From positions 58,868 to 122,867 of the forward strand of contig NZ_JAHCLR010000014.1 of NCBI RefSeq assembly GCF_018455725.1: a stretch of 64,000 bases of DNA. The letters are read 5' to 3'. This document shows, piece after piece, positions 8,964 through 19,166 of the stretch. The notes beneath the pieces are model-generated. The model did not search any database and was not told where the DNA came from. It worked only from the letters and a program-made list of their open reading frames with translations. Every line of letters starts with the position of its first letter. Positions within the stretch are counted from its first letter, which is position 1. The translations under genes were made by a program, and so were the position numbers. The stretch is from Mycolicibacter acidiphilus. GTDB taxonomy: Bacteria > Actinomycetota > Actinomycetes > Mycobacteriales > Mycobacteriaceae.

Positions 8964-9824
8964 ATGAACAAGACATCCATTGGGGCGTGCCTGGTGGCGC
9001 CGCTGCTGGCGGCACCGCTGGCGATCGGCGCGGCGAGTTTCCCGGCGCTGGCCGCCGAGGCAAGCCACACCGGCTACCTGCTGACCAGCGAGGCGCTGGT
9101 GATGATCCCGGCGATGAACCAGGACTGGCTCGACCTGACCAAGTCGCTGTACCTGGTTCCGAACGGCTTCGACAAGGACAGCGACCCGACGTTCCTGCAG
9201 GTGCCGGAGACCTCCAACCTCAACCAGAGCATGGCCGGCGTGCAGGACATCCTGATCAAGGCCATTGAAACCAAGTGGGATGCGGGGGAGTTCAGCGCCG
9301 AGGACCCGCTGTACGTCTTCGGCTACTCGCAGGCAGCGGTTGCGGCGGGGATGAGTGAGCAGGCGCTTCACGACTACGGAATCCCCTCGGACGCCTTGCA
9401 CTTCGTGTTCGTCGGCGACTCAGCGACGCCAGACGGATTCCTCGCCAACATCATGGCCACCCTGCTGCAGTGGGTGCCGGAGTCGTGGCGGCCGGAGGTG
9501 ACCGACTGGATCAACCAGTTCGCCGAGATGAACCACATCAACACGGCGATCGGCGTGGTTACCCCGGACAACCTGTTCACGACCGATACCTACACGTTGA
9601 CCGGTGACGGCTTCGCCAACTGGGACAACGGCGCCAACGCCCCGGGGATGTTCTGGGATCACCTGGCGTACCTCGGGTTGACGCCAGACGAGATCGCAGG
9701 TGCGACTATCGACCCCTCAGATCTGACGACGTACCACATCATCGACAGTGCCGACGTGAACATGTTTGACGCACTGTCGAACTCGTTCAACATGATCATG
9801 GGCGGGATGCTCGCCTGGTTCTGA
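8964..9824 (+). CDS. Secreted PE-PPE-domain (PF08237-type) serine hydrolase
   Basis: 286 residues from ATG 8964, chosen because GGGGGAG precedes it by 6 bases and because the protein then opens with a clear signal peptide (hydrophobic core at about 8-25, 'ALA-AE' cleavage near residue 31). The mature part is an alpha/beta-hydrolase-like PE-PPE domain with the nucleophile in 'FGYSQAA' (S122) and conserved 'FVGD' after it. It lacks PE or PPE leader domains, so it resembles the free-standing esterase/acyltransferase members related to the trehalose polyphleate and PPE-type lipid transferases. Substrate unknown. A longer member of the family lies at 48.6 kb. Confidence 0.8.
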   Translation: MNKTSIGACLVAPLLAAPLAIGAASFPALAAEASHTGYLLTSEALVMIPAMNQDWLDLTKSLYLVPNGFDKDSDPTFLQVPETSNLNQSMAGVQDILIKAIETKWDAGEFSAEDPLYVFGYSQAAVAAGMSEQALHDYGIPSDALHFVFVGDSATPDGFLANIMATLLQWVPESWRPEVTDWINQFAEMNHINTAIGVVTPDNLFTTDTYTLTGDGFANWDNGANAPGMFWDHLAYLGLTPDEIAGATIDPSDLTTYHIIDSADVNMFDALSNSFNMIMGGMLAWF

Positions 9825-9858
9825 GTCGCCGGTGCGCTCAGCGCCCAACGCTGTGTTG

Positions 9859-9951
9859 AACGGCTCCGGCTCGCTTCGCGTAAGCGCTCAGCGACCGGGC
9901 CTCGGTCTAACGGTCCCGGCTCGCTTCGCGCAAGCGCTCAGCGACCGGGCC
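9859..9951. repeat. Two tandem 43-bp direct repeats with internal hairpin
   Basis: Copies at 9859-9901 and 9909-9951 differ at three positions by eye, 50-base period. Each contains CGCTT-N5-AAGCG, able to form a small hairpin. They lie between the convergent hydrolase and Rv0036c-like genes, and the second copy includes the stop codon of the latter. They may act as a bidirectional terminator or be members of a dispersed short-repeat family. Confidence 0.7.
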
Positions 9952-10711
9952 CGGGCGGCCCCGCGAAAGCCTGGGCGATCCCCAGCCAGCGCTGCGCGTC
10001 GTCGCCGGCCGCCACCAGATCCAGGTCGGCGAGCGCCCGGCGCTGGGTGACCAGGAAGCAGAAGTGCTCCGCCGACCCGGTGACCCGCTGCGCGGCGTCG
10101 GCCGGCCCCCACGACCACACGCCACCGTCGGGCGCGCGCAGTTCCACGTGAAACACCTCCGCCGGCGGCGTCAGGTTGTGCACGGTGAACGCGAAGTCGC
10201 GGGTCCGCACCCCCAGGTGCGCGATCGAGCGCAGCCGGGCGGTCGCGGGCCGGGTCACGCCGAGGGCGTCGGCGACGTCCAGGCCGTGCGCCCAGGTCTC
10301 CATCAGCCGTGCGGTCGCCATCGACGGGGCGCTCATCGGCGGACCGAACCAGGGCAGCTTGCGTCCGTCGGGCACCGCCAGCAGCGCCTCGTGCAGCCGC
10401 GCCCGGGTCGCCCGCCAGTCCGCGAGAAGCTCCGCCGGTGGCAGCGCGGCGAGGTCGGCCGCGCCCTTGTCGACGAACCCGGTCGGGTCGGTCATCGCCG
10501 CGGCCAGCGCATCGGCGAAGCCCGCCTCGTCGGTGACCGCGGTCAGCGAGATCCGGTCGGTCCACAGCAGGTGACCGATCTGGTGGGCGATCGTCCAGCC
10601 CGGGGCGGGTGTCGGCTCCGCCCAGCGGGCCTCGGCCAGCGGCGCGACCAGCGCATCCAGCTCGTCACCCTCGGCGGTCAGATCGGCAATCACCGCAGCA
10701 GCATCAGCCAT
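9938..10711 (-). CDS. Rv0036c-like DinB/maleylpyruvate-isomerase-fold protein (TIGR03084 type)
   Basis: 257 residues, the length I recall for Rv0036c. The N-terminus ('[16 protein letters not shown]') carries the His-containing helix of the mycothiol-dependent maleylpyruvate isomerase N-terminal/DinB four-helix bundle, and '[14 protein letters not shown]' near residue 135 provides further metal-ligand candidates (the family uses three His). A C-terminal beta-rich part follows. Enzymatic role not established; a mycothiol-linked transferase is possible. The gene is followed on the same strand, upstream, by the MFS gene (gap 10 bp), so the two are probably cotranscribed. Confidence 0.75.
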   Translation of the reverse strand: MADAAAVIADLTAEGDELDALVAPLAEARWAEPTPAPGWTIAHQIGHLLWTDRISLTAVTDEAGFADALAAAMTDPTGFVDKGAADLAALPPAELLADWRATRARLHEALLAVPDGRKLPWFGPPMSAPSMATARLMETWAHGLDVADALGVTRPATARLRSIAHLGVRTRDFAFTVHNLTPPAEVFHVELRAPDGGVWSWGPADAAQRVTGSAEHFCFLVTQRRALADLDLVAAGDDAQRWLGIAQAFAGPPGPGR

Positions 10712-10720
10712 CTGCGTACT

Positions 10721-12013
10721 CTAAGCCCTGGCCTCCGCCGGGTCCCGGCGCCGTCCGAGCACGCTGTGCGCGACGAGGCCGATCAGATACAGCAGCACCC
10801 CGGCGACGATCAGCCCCGGCGCCTGCCCGTTCGGTGGCACCACCGCCGCGGTGCCGGTCACCGCGATCAGGAACGCCACCCAGAACACCGAATCCTGCAC
10901 GGTGAAGACGTGCCCGCGCAGGGCGTCGTCGACGTCGATCTGCATCGCGGTGTCCGCGCAGAGCTTCACCACCTGTCCGGCCACCCCGAGCAGGAAGCCG
11001 CACCCCACCAGTACCGGCAGGTACAGCCCGATCGCGCCGAGTTGGATCGCCGCCGCCGCCGCCAGCGCGCCGTTGCCGGTGGCGTAACGCCCCCACCGGC
11101 GCACCGCCGGCGGGGTCAGCACCGTGGCCAGAAACGACCCACTGCCCGCCGCGGCGACGAACAGCGCCGTCATCCCCAGCCCGGCCACCGAGTGCTCGCC
11201 GACATGGCGGACCAGCACCAGCACCAGCAGCATGTTGATCCCGAACGCCATTCGGTGCGCGGCCAGCCCGGCCAGCGTGGCGGCCACCGTCGGACGGTCC
11301 CGCACCGTGCGCACCCCGTGCAGCCAGCCCGTCGTCACCGCGTAGAACACCGACCCGTGGATCGCCCGCTTGGTGTCGTCGGGGCCGAGCACATGCGGGG
11401 CGAACCGCAGCGACAGCACCAGGGCGAGCGCCACCGGCAGCGTGACCAGCAGCATCACCGACGCCGCCCCGCGGTCGTCGGCGCCCACCAGCCAGCGCGG
11501 CACCAGCATGAAATTGGCGCCGAAGAACGCGCCGACCGCGCCGGTGGCGATCGCCAGCGCGTTCATCGTCACCACCTGCTCACGCGGCACCACGTGCGGC
11601 AACGCGGCCGACAGCCCGGAGGAGATGAACCGGGTGAATCCGTTGGCGAGCAGCGCCGTGCACAGCACCGGCAGATCGCCCGTCCCCGCCGCCAGCAGCG
11701 CCGCGATCACGACCACCAGCACCAGGCGCGCGATGTTGGTCACCACCAGCACCATCCGCCGGTCCCAGCGGTCCAGCAGCGCCCCGGCGAACGGCCCCAG
11801 CAGCGAATACGGCAGGAACAGCACGGCGAACGCCCCCGCGATCGCCCACGGGTCGGCGGCCCGGTCCGGGTTGAACAGCAGCGCACCGGCCAGCCCCGCC
11901 TGAAACAGCCCGTCGCCGAACTGACTCGCGGCCCGAAGCTCCAGCAGCCGCCAGAACTCCGGCAGCCCGCGCGCCGACCGCCACAGTGCGGCGGGGGCGC
12001 GGGTGTTCACCAC
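10721..12013 (-). CDS. MFS transporter (Rv0037c-like)
   Basis: 430 residues with about 12 hydrophobic segments. The loop after segment 2 has '[12 protein letters not shown]', a variant of the G-x-x-x-D-R-x-x-R-R MFS loop motif. This branch resembles MdfA/enterobactin-exporter-like drug or siderophore exporters, substrate unknown. Starts at GTG/ATG 12013 and is transcribed away from the YqgE gene. The 5' end lies within 130 bp of the divergent gene, so the two share a promoter region. Confidence 0.8.
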   Translation of the reverse strand: MVNTRAPAALWRSARGLPEFWRLLELRAASQFGDGLFQAGLAGALLFNPDRAADPWAIAGAFAVLFLPYSLLGPFAGALLDRWDRRMVLVVTNIARLVLVVVIAALLAAGTGDLPVLCTALLANGFTRFISSGLSAALPHVVPREQVVTMNALAIATGAVGAFFGANFMLVPRWLVGADDRGAASVMLLVTLPVALALVLSLRFAPHVLGPDDTKRAIHGSVFYAVTTGWLHGVRTVRDRPTVAATLAGLAAHRMAFGINMLLVLVLVRHVGEHSVAGLGMTALFVAAAGSGSFLATVLTPPAVRRWGRYATGNGALAAAAAIQLGAIGLYLPVLVGCGFLLGVAGQVVKLCADTAMQIDVDDALRGHVFTVQDSVFWVAFLIAVTGTAAVVPPNGQAPGLIVAGVLLYLIGLVAHSVLGRRRDPAEARA

Positions 12014-12143
12014 TGGACCTACTTCCGGGTGCGGGCGGTTGTCCGTGCGGCACCGGCCCTGCGCCAGAGTACAAACCGCACACCGATGTCACGGTCCGGC
12101 GGAGGTCGACACGTTCGCCAGGTGCGGGTGCCATGATGGGGGG

Positions 12144-12749
12144 ATGGCGCAGTCCGAAGACCCCGAGGATTTCATCGCGCCCGCGACGCACCGGGTCCGG
12201 GCCGGCACCCTGCTCCTGGCGAACACCGATCTGCTCGAGCCGACGTTCCGGCGCACGGTCATCTACGTGGTCGAGCACAACGACGGCGGGACGCTCGGTG
12301 TGGTGCTGAACCGCCCCAGTGAGACCGCGGTGTACAACGTGCTGCCGCAGTGGTCGGACCTGGCCAGCAAGCCCAGGACCATGTTCGTCGGCGGCCCGGT
12401 CAAGCGCGACGCCGCGCTCTGCGTGGGACTGTTGCGGATCGGGGTGCGGCCCGACGGCATCCCGGGCCTGCGTCACATCGACGGCCGGCTGGTGATGGTG
12501 GATCTGGACGCCGACCCGGAGACGATCGCCCCCCATCTGGAGGGGCTGCGGATCTTCGCCGGCTATGCCGGCTGGACCATCGGTCAGCTGGAGGGCGAGA
12601 TCGAGCGCGACGACTGGATCGTGCTGTCCGCGCTGCCGTCAGACGTGCTGGTGGGTCCGCGGGTGGACCTGTGGGGGCGGGCGCTGCGCCGTCAGCCGTG
12701 GCCGATGTCGCTGCTGGCGACCCACCCGGTCGACATCAGCCGCAACTGA
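12144..12749 (+). CDS. YqgE/AlgH (UPF0301) family protein, Rv0038-like
   Basis: 201 residues, start ATG 12144 preceded by a run of G (GGGGGG). From 'RVRAGTLLLANTDLLEPTF' to the end 'LLATHPVDISRN' it matches the YqgE/AlgH family over its full length, including 'GGPVKRDAALC' and 'GYAGWTIGQLEGEI'. Predicted cytoplasmic; biochemical role not established for the family. The frame is open upstream to 12003 but the family starts near 12144. The next gene is on the opposite strand and converges with it. Confidence 0.92.
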   Translation: MAQSEDPEDFIAPATHRVRAGTLLLANTDLLEPTFRRTVIYVVEHNDGGTLGVVLNRPSETAVYNVLPQWSDLASKPRTMFVGGPVKRDAALCVGLLRIGVRPDGIPGLRHIDGRLVMVDLDADPETIAPHLEGLRIFAGYAGWTIGQLEGEIERDDWIVLSALPSDVLVGPRVDLWGRALRRQPWPMSLLATHPVDISRN

Positions 12750-12763
12750 CGGACCGCCGGGAG

Positions 12764-13372
12764 TTACCCGCAGCCGCAACCGCTTCCGCAGCCGCCGGCC
12801 GGCTCCGCCGGGACCGGTGCGCTGCCGGAACAGCCGCAGCCGTCACCGCAGCCCAAGGCCTCGATCGCAACGGCCGGGTGGTCCGAGCAGCCGCAGCCGT
12901 CGCCGCAACCGAACGCCTCGATCTTCACCGCCGGCTCGGGCATGCTGCCGGGCATCAGCCCCGGGATCGACATGTCCACTGTGCCGGGCTGCGCGGCAGC
13001 TTCCGACGCCTCGTCCGGGGCGCCGCCGGCGCACCCGCACCCGTCGCAACAACCACCACCACCACCGGTGGCGGCGGCGATCAGTTCGTCCTGTCGGGCC
13101 GCGTACCGGGCGCCCAGCCAGGCGCCGGCGCCGAGGGTGGCCAGCGCCCCGGTAACCCCGATGAACACCCCGAGCAGTCCCACCGCGGGCGGACCGGCCA
13201 GTGCGGCCGCGCCACCGGCGCCCAGAATCACCCCGGCGGCCACCTGGGCCGGCGCCACCGCGCGCATCACCCGTTGCTCGGGATCCGCGGTGACCGGGCG
13301 GCTCAGCGTCCGCACTCCGAAGCCCAGCGACGCGACGGCGGCGAGCAGGCACAACACACCCGTGATCAGCAT
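12764..13372 (-). CDS. Membrane protein with Cys-rich repeat tail (Rv0039c-like)
   Basis: 202 residues. Two or three hydrophobic segments (about 1-20, 45-65, 68-90) form a small membrane domain resembling Rv0039c, which I recall as about 115 residues. The C-terminal 85 residues carry four clusters of the type G-C-G-x-G-C-G-C ('CCDGCGCAG', 'GCGDGCGCSD', 'GCGDGCGCSG', 'GCGSGCGCG' at the very end), separated by Pro/Ala linkers. At least 16 Cys are present. The tail probably faces the cytoplasm or periplasm as a metal- or disulfide-binding region; which one is not decidable here. Convergent with the YqgE gene. Confidence 0.8.
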   Translation of the reverse strand: MLITGVLCLLAAVASLGFGVRTLSRPVTADPEQRVMRAVAPAQVAAGVILGAGGAAALAGPPAVGLLGVFIGVTGALATLGAGAWLGARYAARQDELIAAATGGGGGCCDGCGCAGGAPDEASEAAAQPGTVDMSIPGLMPGSMPEPAVKIEAFGCGDGCGCSDHPAVAIEALGCGDGCGCSGSAPVPAEPAGGCGSGCGCG

Positions 13373-13400
13373 GACCTCCAGAATACGAGGTCGTGACCGG

Positions 13401-14261
13401 TCAGTGGCCGGTGCCCACCCGGGGCTGCGGTGCGGGGGCCGCCGGGGCTGTCGGGGCGCTGCCTGGAACGCTCACCCGGAACCCGTTGATGATCGCGTCG
13501 GTTGCCGGCGCTGTGCCGACCGACCGGCCGGCCCCGGTGGTCACCGTCAGAGACACCAGGTAGTTGTTCGCGCCGGCCGGGACGATGACGTGCCGCCGCG
13601 ACGTGTTCAGGGTCATGTCGCCCTCGCGATAGGTGCCCTCGATCACCGACGACGGGAATCCGTCGAAGTCCGCCAGCGACGCGTTGGTGGTCTGCCAGGC
13701 CATCTGCTGCCGACTGTCGACGAAGCCGTGGGTGATCGCCTCCTTCGGGTCGAAGTGTCCGACCAGGCGATACACCACCAGCTGGACGTTCGGGGTGTAC
13801 AGCGCACCGCTGCGCCGGTCGGCGAAGACCGCGAACGCGTCGGGCACATTGGGGTCGGGCACCTGCGTCCAGCCCGGGGGCAGCGGCAACGTGAGGTTCA
13901 GTGCGGTGAAACCGGCCGCCTGCTGCGGTTCGAGCTGCACGTCGTGGGCGGCGAAGTAGTCGTGCAGGGTGCCGGAGGCGGCGGGCACGGCCGTGGGTGG
14001 CATCGCGGCCGGCGGTGTCCCCACCGGCGGCAGGCCGACGGGTGGTGCCCCGACCGGCGGCATCCCGACGACCCCGGACGCCCCGCCCGGAAGCATCGTG
14101 GTGCCCGGGACCGGCACCGCGGCCGGCTGCACGACGGGCGGGTAACCCGGCGTGGGCGGAACCGGAAGCAGGGGGTCGGCTGCTGCGGTGGCGTCGCCCA
14201 GCACCACCGCGGTGGCCGCGGCGAGCGCCGCGCACCCCACCCATCGTCGCAAGCTCGTCAT
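13401..14261 (-). CDS. mtc28: Secreted Pro-rich lipoprotein-like antigen Mtc28 (Rv0040c-like, LpqN/LpqT fold)
   Basis: 286 residues from ATG 14261, preceded by GGAAGGA. A signal peptide (about 1-28, 'ATAAADP' cleavage region) is followed by a Pro/Val/Gly-rich segment with repeats 'PPVG(A/L/T)PPVG'. From residue ~95 comes a globular domain ('[20 protein letters not shown]...') typical of the LpqN/LpqT/Mtc28 family. There is no lipobox Cys, so it is exported rather than lipidated. The family binds envelope/TDM-transport components in LpqN; for this member the role is unknown. Divergent from leuS. Confidence 0.85.
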   Translation of the reverse strand: MTSLRRWVGCAALAAATAVVLGDATAAADPLLPVPPTPGYPPVVQPAAVPVPGTTMLPGGASGVVGMPPVGAPPVGLPPVGTPPAAMPPTAVPAASGTLHDYFAAHDVQLEPQQAAGFTALNLTLPLPPGWTQVPDPNVPDAFAVFADRRSGALYTPNVQLVVYRLVGHFDPKEAITHGFVDSRQQMAWQTTNASLADFDGFPSSVIEGTYREGDMTLNTSRRHVIVPAGANNYLVSLTVTTGAGRSVGTAPATDAIINGFRVSVPGSAPTAPAAPAPQPRVGTGH

Positions 14262-14434
14262 CTCGAATCGGTCCTTCCCCACGGCCCGCGGCAACCTCGG
14301 ACCGTGCCTGGAATCGACCGTAACCGGGGTTCGGCCGCCGGGCGCCGCTCGCAACCGACCTGGAACGAAGCTCTCACCCGCCCGCAACCCCACCGAGACC
14401 AACCTGTGGCGATCGACCCGGCAAACCGGCCCTT

Positions 14435-14440
14435 TACCCT
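14435..14440 (+). promoter_or_regulatory. Candidate leaderless promoter -10 of leuS
   Basis: TACCCT (TANNNT) ends 6 bases before the GTG of leuS and there is no Shine-Dalgarno sequence, the arrangement of leaderless mycobacterial genes. Confidence 0.5.
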
Positions 14441-14446
14441 GTTGAG

Positions 14447-17341
14447 GTGACCGAAGCCCCGACCACCCAGGCCGACCGCGCCGCCGCCGAGCAGGCCGAT
14501 GCCGCCCCCCGCCACCGCTACGGCGCGGACCTCGCCGGCCGCATCGAAACCGCGTGGCAGGACCGCTGGGAACAGGCCGGCACGTTCAACGTCGCCAACC
14601 CGGTCGGCGACCTCGCCCCGACGGACGGCACCGCGGTGCCAGCCGACAAGATGTTCGTGCAGGACATGTTCCCGTATCCGTCCGGCGACGGCCTGCACGT
14701 CGGGCACCCGCTCGGCTACATCGCCACCGACGTCTACGCCCGCTACTTCCGGATGACCGGCCACAACGTGCTGCACGCGCTCGGCTTCGACGCGTTCGGT
14801 CTGCCCGCCGAGCAGTACGCGATCCAGACCGGCACCCACCCGCGCACCCGCACCGAGGCGAACATCGTCAACTTCCGGCGCCAGCTGCGACGGCTGGGCC
14901 TGGGGCACGACACCCGGCGCAGCTTCGCCACCACCGACACCGACTTCTACCGCTGGACGCAGTGGATCTTCCTGCAGATCTACAACGCCTGGTTCGACGC
15001 GGCTGCCGGCAAGGCCCGCCCGATCGCCGAGCTGATCGCCGAGTTCGACTCCGGCACACGCACACTCGACGACGGCCGGGACTGGGCGGCGCTGGGCGCC
15101 GGTGAGCGCGCCGACATCATCGACGGCCACCGACTGGTGTACCGCTCCGATTCGCTGGTGAACTGGTGCCCCGGCCTGGGCACGGTGCTGGCCAACGAGG
15201 AGGTCACCGCCGACGGGCGCAGCGATCGCGGCAACTTCCCGGTGTTCCGGAAACACCTGCGGCAGTGGATGATGCGGATCACCGCGTACTCCGACCGACT
15301 GCTCGACGACCTGGACGCGCTGGACTGGCCGGAGAAGGTCAAGACCATGCAGCGCAACTGGATCGGGCGCTCCACGGGGGCGGCGGCACTGTTCGCCGCG
15401 ACCCTGTCCGACGGCGGCGCCGTCGACATCGAGGTGTTCACCACCCGGCCCGACACGCTGTTCGGCGCCAGCTACCTGGTGCTGGCGCCCGAACACGAAC
15501 TGGTGGACCGGCTGACCGCGACGGCCTGGCCCGACGGCGTCGACCCGCGCTGGACGTTCGACGCGGACACCCCGGCGGAGGCGGTAGCCGGCTACCGCAA
15601 GGCGGTTGCGGCGAAGTCGGATCTGGAACGCCAGGAGAACAAAACCAAAACCGGTGTCTTCCTAGGCGGTTACGCCGCCAACCCGGCCGACGGCCGGCCG
15701 GTGCCGATCTTCATCGCCGACTATGTGCTGGCCGGTTACGGAACCGGCGCGATCATGGCGGTGCCCGGCCACGACCAGCGGGACTGGGAGTTCGCCCGCG
15801 AATTCGGGCTGCCGGTGGTGGAAGTCGTTGCCGGCGGCGACATCTCGGAGGCGGCCTACACCGGTGACGGACCGCTGGTGAACTCTGGCCCGCTGGACGG
15901 GATGACGGTTCCCGACGCCAAGGCGGCGATGACCGAGCGGCTGACGACGGCCGGGCGCGGCTGGGCTCGCATCGAATACAAGCTGCGCGACTGGCTTTTC
16001 GCCAGGCAGCGCTACTGGGGCGAGCCGTTCCCGATCGTCTACGACGGCGACGGCCGGGCGCATCCGCTGGCCGACGCCGCACTGCCGATCGAACTGCCGC
16101 ACGTGGCGGACTACTCGCCGGCGCAGTTCGACCCCGAGGACGCCGACAGCGAACCGGCGCCGCCGCTGGCGAAGGCAGCCGACTGGGTGCACGTGGACCT
16201 GGACCTCGGCGACGGCCTGCAGTCCTACACCCGCGACACCAACGTGATGCCGCAGTGGGCCGGCAGTTCCTGGTACGAGCTTCGTTATGCCGACCCGACC
16301 AACTCGGAGACGTTCTGCGGCAAGGAGAACGAGGCGTACTGGATGGGGCCGCGGCCGGCCGAACACGGGTCCGGCGACCCCGGTGGGGTGGACCTCTACG
16401 TCGGCGGGGTGGAGCATGCGGTGCTGCACCTGCTGTATTCGCGGTTCTGGCACAAGGTGCTCCACGACCTGGGCCACGTCAGTTCGCGGGAACCGTACCG
16501 GCGCCTGGTCAACCAGGGCTACATCCAGGCGTTCGCCTACACCGATGCGCGCGGCTCCTACGTGCCGGCCGCCGAGGTGATCGAACGCGACGGCCGCTTC
16601 GTCCTGCCGACCCCCGACGGCGACGTCGAGGTGACCCAGGAGTACGGGAAAATGGGTAAGAGCCTGAAGAATTCGGTCTCACCCGACGAGATCTGCGACG
16701 AGTACGGCGCCGACACGCTGCGGGTCTACGAGATGTCGATGGGCCCGCTGGAGATGTCCCGGCCGTGGGCCACCAAGGACGTCGTCGGGGCGCACCGCTT
16801 CCTGCAGCGGGTGTGGCGCCTGGTCGTCGACGAGGAGACCGGCGCGACCCGGGTGGTGGATCAGGATCTGGACGTCGACACCCGGCGGCTGCTGCACCGC
16901 ACCATCGCCGGTGTCTCGGAAGACCTTGCGGCCCTCCGTAATAACACTGCGATCGCGAAGCTGATCGAATACACCAACCATCTCACCAAGGAGCATCGCG
17001 ACGCCGTGCCGCGCGCCGCCGTCGAACCGCTGACGCTGATGCTGGCACCGCTGGCGCCGCATCTGGCCGAGGAACTGTGGCAGCGACTGGGCCACGACGG
17101 CTCGCTGGCGCACGGGCCGTTCCCGGTGGCCGACCCGGCCTACCTGGTCGCCGACACCGTCGACTACCCGGTGCAGGTCAACGGCAAGAAGCGCGGTCTG
17201 GTCACGGTGGCCGCCGACGCTGCCGCCGACGTCATCGAAGCGGCGGCACTGGCCGACGAGAAGGTGCAGGCGTTCCTGGCCGGGGCGACCCCCAAGAAGG
17301 TGATCGTGGTGCCCGGCCGGATGGTCAACCTGGTCGTCTGA
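14447..17341 (+). CDS. leuS: Leucyl-tRNA synthetase
   Basis: Class I aminoacyl-tRNA synthetase charging tRNA-Leu with leucine. 964 residues, normal for mycobacteria. The HIGH motif appears as HVGH at 84-87 and the KMSKS loop as KMGKS at 735-739. The CP1 editing domain lies between them ('[20 protein letters not shown]' region and the '[15 protein letters not shown]' motif with the editing Asp). The C-terminal anticodon-binding helical domain and 'VNGKKRG' tail are intact. Start at GTG 14447 fits a leaderless transcript. The same neighbourhood (mtc28 upstream, MarR downstream) is found in Mtb, but here a cyclase and an SDR intervene before the MarR gene. Confidence 0.97.
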   Translation: MTEAPTTQADRAAAEQADAAPRHRYGADLAGRIETAWQDRWEQAGTFNVANPVGDLAPTDGTAVPADKMFVQDMFPYPSGDGLHVGHPLGYIATDVYARYFRMTGHNVLHALGFDAFGLPAEQYAIQTGTHPRTRTEANIVNFRRQLRRLGLGHDTRRSFATTDTDFYRWTQWIFLQIYNAWFDAAAGKARPIAELIAEFDSGTRTLDDGRDWAALGAGERADIIDGHRLVYRSDSLVNWCPGLGTVLANEEVTADGRSDRGNFPVFRKHLRQWMMRITAYSDRLLDDLDALDWPEKVKTMQRNWIGRSTGAAALFAATLSDGGAVDIEVFTTRPDTLFGASYLVLAPEHELVDRLTATAWPDGVDPRWTFDADTPAEAVAGYRKAVAAKSDLERQENKTKTGVFLGGYAANPADGRPVPIFIADYVLAGYGTGAIMAVPGHDQRDWEFAREFGLPVVEVVAGGDISEAAYTGDGPLVNSGPLDGMTVPDAKAAMTERLTTAGRGWARIEYKLRDWLFARQRYWGEPFPIVYDGDGRAHPLADAALPIELPHVADYSPAQFDPEDADSEPAPPLAKAADWVHVDLDLGDGLQSYTRDTNVMPQWAGSSWYELRYADPTNSETFCGKENEAYWMGPRPAEHGSGDPGGVDLYVGGVEHAVLHLLYSRFWHKVLHDLGHVSSREPYRRLVNQGYIQAFAYTDARGSYVPAAEVIERDGRFVLPTPDGDVEVTQEYGKMGKSLKNSVSPDEICDEYGADTLRVYEMSMGPLEMSRPWATKDVVGAHRFLQRVWRLVVDEETGATRVVDQDLDVDTRRLLHRTIAGVSEDLAALRNNTAIAKLIEYTNHLTKEHRDAVPRAAVEPLTLMLAPLAPHLAEELWQRLGHDGSLAHGPFPVADPAYLVADTVDYPVQVNGKKRGLVTVAADAAADVIEAAALADEKVQAFLAGATPKKVIVVPGRMVNLVV

Positions 17342-17357
17342 CGGCCGGGGCGGGATC

Positions 17358-18491
17358 ATGTGGACCGACGGCGGCGCCTTCCGCGACGCGCTCGCGGAGA
17401 TGGGCCTGCTGAACGGTCTGGACGAGAGCGCCCGCGAGGAGCGCACCGAACTGGTCCGCTGGTTGTTGGAGCAGGGCTTCACCTTCGAGCAGATCCGGGC
17501 CGAGGTCGCGCCGATGCTGCTGCCCGCGCACCGGGAACTGGGCAACGACGGCCGATATGTGTCCGAGCGGCAGGTCAGTGACGGCGACGGCATCGACCCG
17601 GAACTGCTGCGCGGTCTCGAACGCGCGCTGGGCCTGCCCCGGCTGGCCGACCCGGACACCGTCGGACTGCTGCGGGCCGACGCCGACGCTGCGGTGCGGC
17701 TGCAGCGGCTGATCGCCGCCGGACTCGACCCCGGTCAGGTCACGCTGTTCGTTCGCCGTCTGGCCGAAGGGATTTCGCACGCGGTGCCGGCGTTCCGCTA
17801 CAGCACGATGTCGGCGATCATGTCCCCGGGACTGACCGAGCTGGAGGTGGCCAAAGCCTACGAGCAGATGGTCGGCGAGGTGATCCCACTGCTGGGCCCG
17901 ATGATTCAGGACATCCTGTTCGTGCAGCTGCGCCGGGCGCTCGAAGGTGAGGCGGTCAACGCCAGTGAGCGGGCGGAGGGCACCGCGCTGCCCGGCGCCC
18001 GCAAGCTCTCGGTGGCGTTCGCCGACATGGTCGGTTTCACCCGGCTCGGGGAGGCGGTACCACCGGAGGAGCTGGTGAGATTCGTTGAGCGGCTGGTGGA
18101 TCTGGCGCACGAGGTGGTCAATCCGCCGGTCCGGCTGGTGAAGACCATCGGGGACGCGGTCATGCTGGTCTCCTCCGACCCGCTGAAACTGCTGGACACG
18201 ACGATGGATCTGCTGGCGGCCGTCGGCCGGGACGAGCGGCTGCCGGAGCTGCGGATCGGGCTGGCCTCCGGGTGGGCGGTGAGCCGCGCCCGGGACTGGT
18301 TCGGCAGCCCGGTGAACGTGGCCAGCCGGGTGACCAGCGTCGCCGAACCCGGCACCGTGGTGGTCGCGGGGGCGGTGCACGATGCGATCGCCGACGCGGC
18401 CGGCTACCGCTGGACGTTCGTCGGCGCGCGCCAGCTCAAAGGCGTTGAGGGCGAGACCAGATTGTTTCGCGCACACCGCGAACCGCGGTGA
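17358..18491 (+). CDS. Class III adenylate cyclase with N-terminal regulatory domain (Rv2212/Rv1264 type)
   Basis: Makes cAMP from ATP. 377 residues. The N-terminal ~200 residues are helical and resemble the autoinhibitory, pH-sensing domain of Rv1264/Rv2212. The C-terminal cyclase homology domain has the first metal Asp in 'VAFADMVGFT', the Lys and second metal Asp in 'KTIGDAVML', and the adenine-selecting and transition-state residues in 'RDWFGSPVNVASRV' (D, N, R). All catalytic positions look intact. It is soluble, with no transmembrane segment, and starts 16 bp after leuS, so it may be read from the same transcript. Regulation by pH or fatty acids is inference from the family. Confidence 0.9.
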   Translation: MWTDGGAFRDALAEMGLLNGLDESAREERTELVRWLLEQGFTFEQIRAEVAPMLLPAHRELGNDGRYVSERQVSDGDGIDPELLRGLERALGLPRLADPDTVGLLRADADAAVRLQRLIAAGLDPGQVTLFVRRLAEGISHAVPAFRYSTMSAIMSPGLTELEVAKAYEQMVGEVIPLLGPMIQDILFVQLRRALEGEAVNASERAEGTALPGARKLSVAFADMVGFTRLGEAVPPEELVRFVERLVDLAHEVVNPPVRLVKTIGDAVMLVSSDPLKLLDTTMDLLAAVGRDERLPELRIGLASGWAVSRARDWFGSPVNVASRVTSVAEPGTVVVAGAVHDAIADAAGYRWTFVGARQLKGVEGETRLFRAHREPR

Positions 18492-18495
18492 CGCC

Positions 18496-19161
18496 TCAGC
18501 GCGGCCGCACCACCACTTCGTGCAGGTGCGCGTCCGGCGGTGCCGTCACCACGTTCGCGACGATCCCCGCCACCGTCTCCGGGCGCAGGAACCGGGCCGG
18601 GTCGTACACCCCGCCCTCGAACGCGACCAGGTCGCGCTGCATCGCGGTGTCCACGCGGCCCGGATACACCGTCGTCACCCGCAGTCCCGGCTCGTCGTTC
18701 CGCAGCGAATCGGCGAAGGCACGCAGCGCGAACTTGCTCGCCGAATACGACGCCATCCCTGTCGAGACACGTTGCCCGGCACCGGAATTGATGAACACCA
18801 CCCGGCCCTCGCCGCGCCGCAGGGCGGGCAGCAGCGCCAGCGTCAGCGCCACCGCGCCGAACACGTTGACCTCGAACGTGGCCCGCCACTCCTCGATGTA
18901 GGACTCGCCGACGGGGCCGGGCACCAGCACGCCGGCGTTGTGCACCAGCACGTCGAGTTCGTCGATGACCTCCACCGCGTCGGCCAGGCCGTCGGAGTCG
19001 GCCAGGTCCAGCGGCCAGGTGGTGGCACCGAGCCGGTCGGCGACGGCGTCCAGGTGCGCCGACGGCCGACCGGCCAGCAGCAGCGTGTGGGTGGGTTCCA
19101 GGGCGGTGGCGATCGCGGCGCCGATTCCGCTGCCGGCACCGGTGATCAGGGCGGTCGGCAT
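18496..19161 (-). CDS. Short-chain dehydrogenase/reductase
   Basis: 221 residues, classical SDR. Cofactor motif TGAGSGIG at 7-14, 'NAG' at 75-77, a Ser in 'INSGAG' (126) and the catalytic YSASK with Y139 and K143. The basic residue after the second strand ('AGRPSAH', R32) suggests NADP(H). Substrate unknown. Convergent with the cyclase gene (4-bp gap) and 5 bp downstream of the MarR gene, so it probably belongs to the MarR operon. Confidence 0.87.
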   Translation of the reverse strand: MPTALITGAGSGIGAAIATALEPTHTLLLAGRPSAHLDAVADRLGATTWPLDLADSDGLADAVEVIDELDVLVHNAGVLVPGPVGESYIEEWRATFEVNVFGAVALTLALLPALRRGEGRVVFINSGAGQRVSTGMASYSASKFALRAFADSLRNDEPGLRVTTVYPGRVDTAMQRDLVAFEGGVYDPARFLRPETVAGIVANVVTAPPDAHLHEVVVRPR

Positions 19162-19166
19162 GAATC

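Noticed and set aside
17358-19161. Cyclase and SDR as a defence-type cyclic nucleotide system
   Set aside because: The cyclase is an ordinary Rv1264/Rv2212-type enzyme and no effector gene adjoins it.
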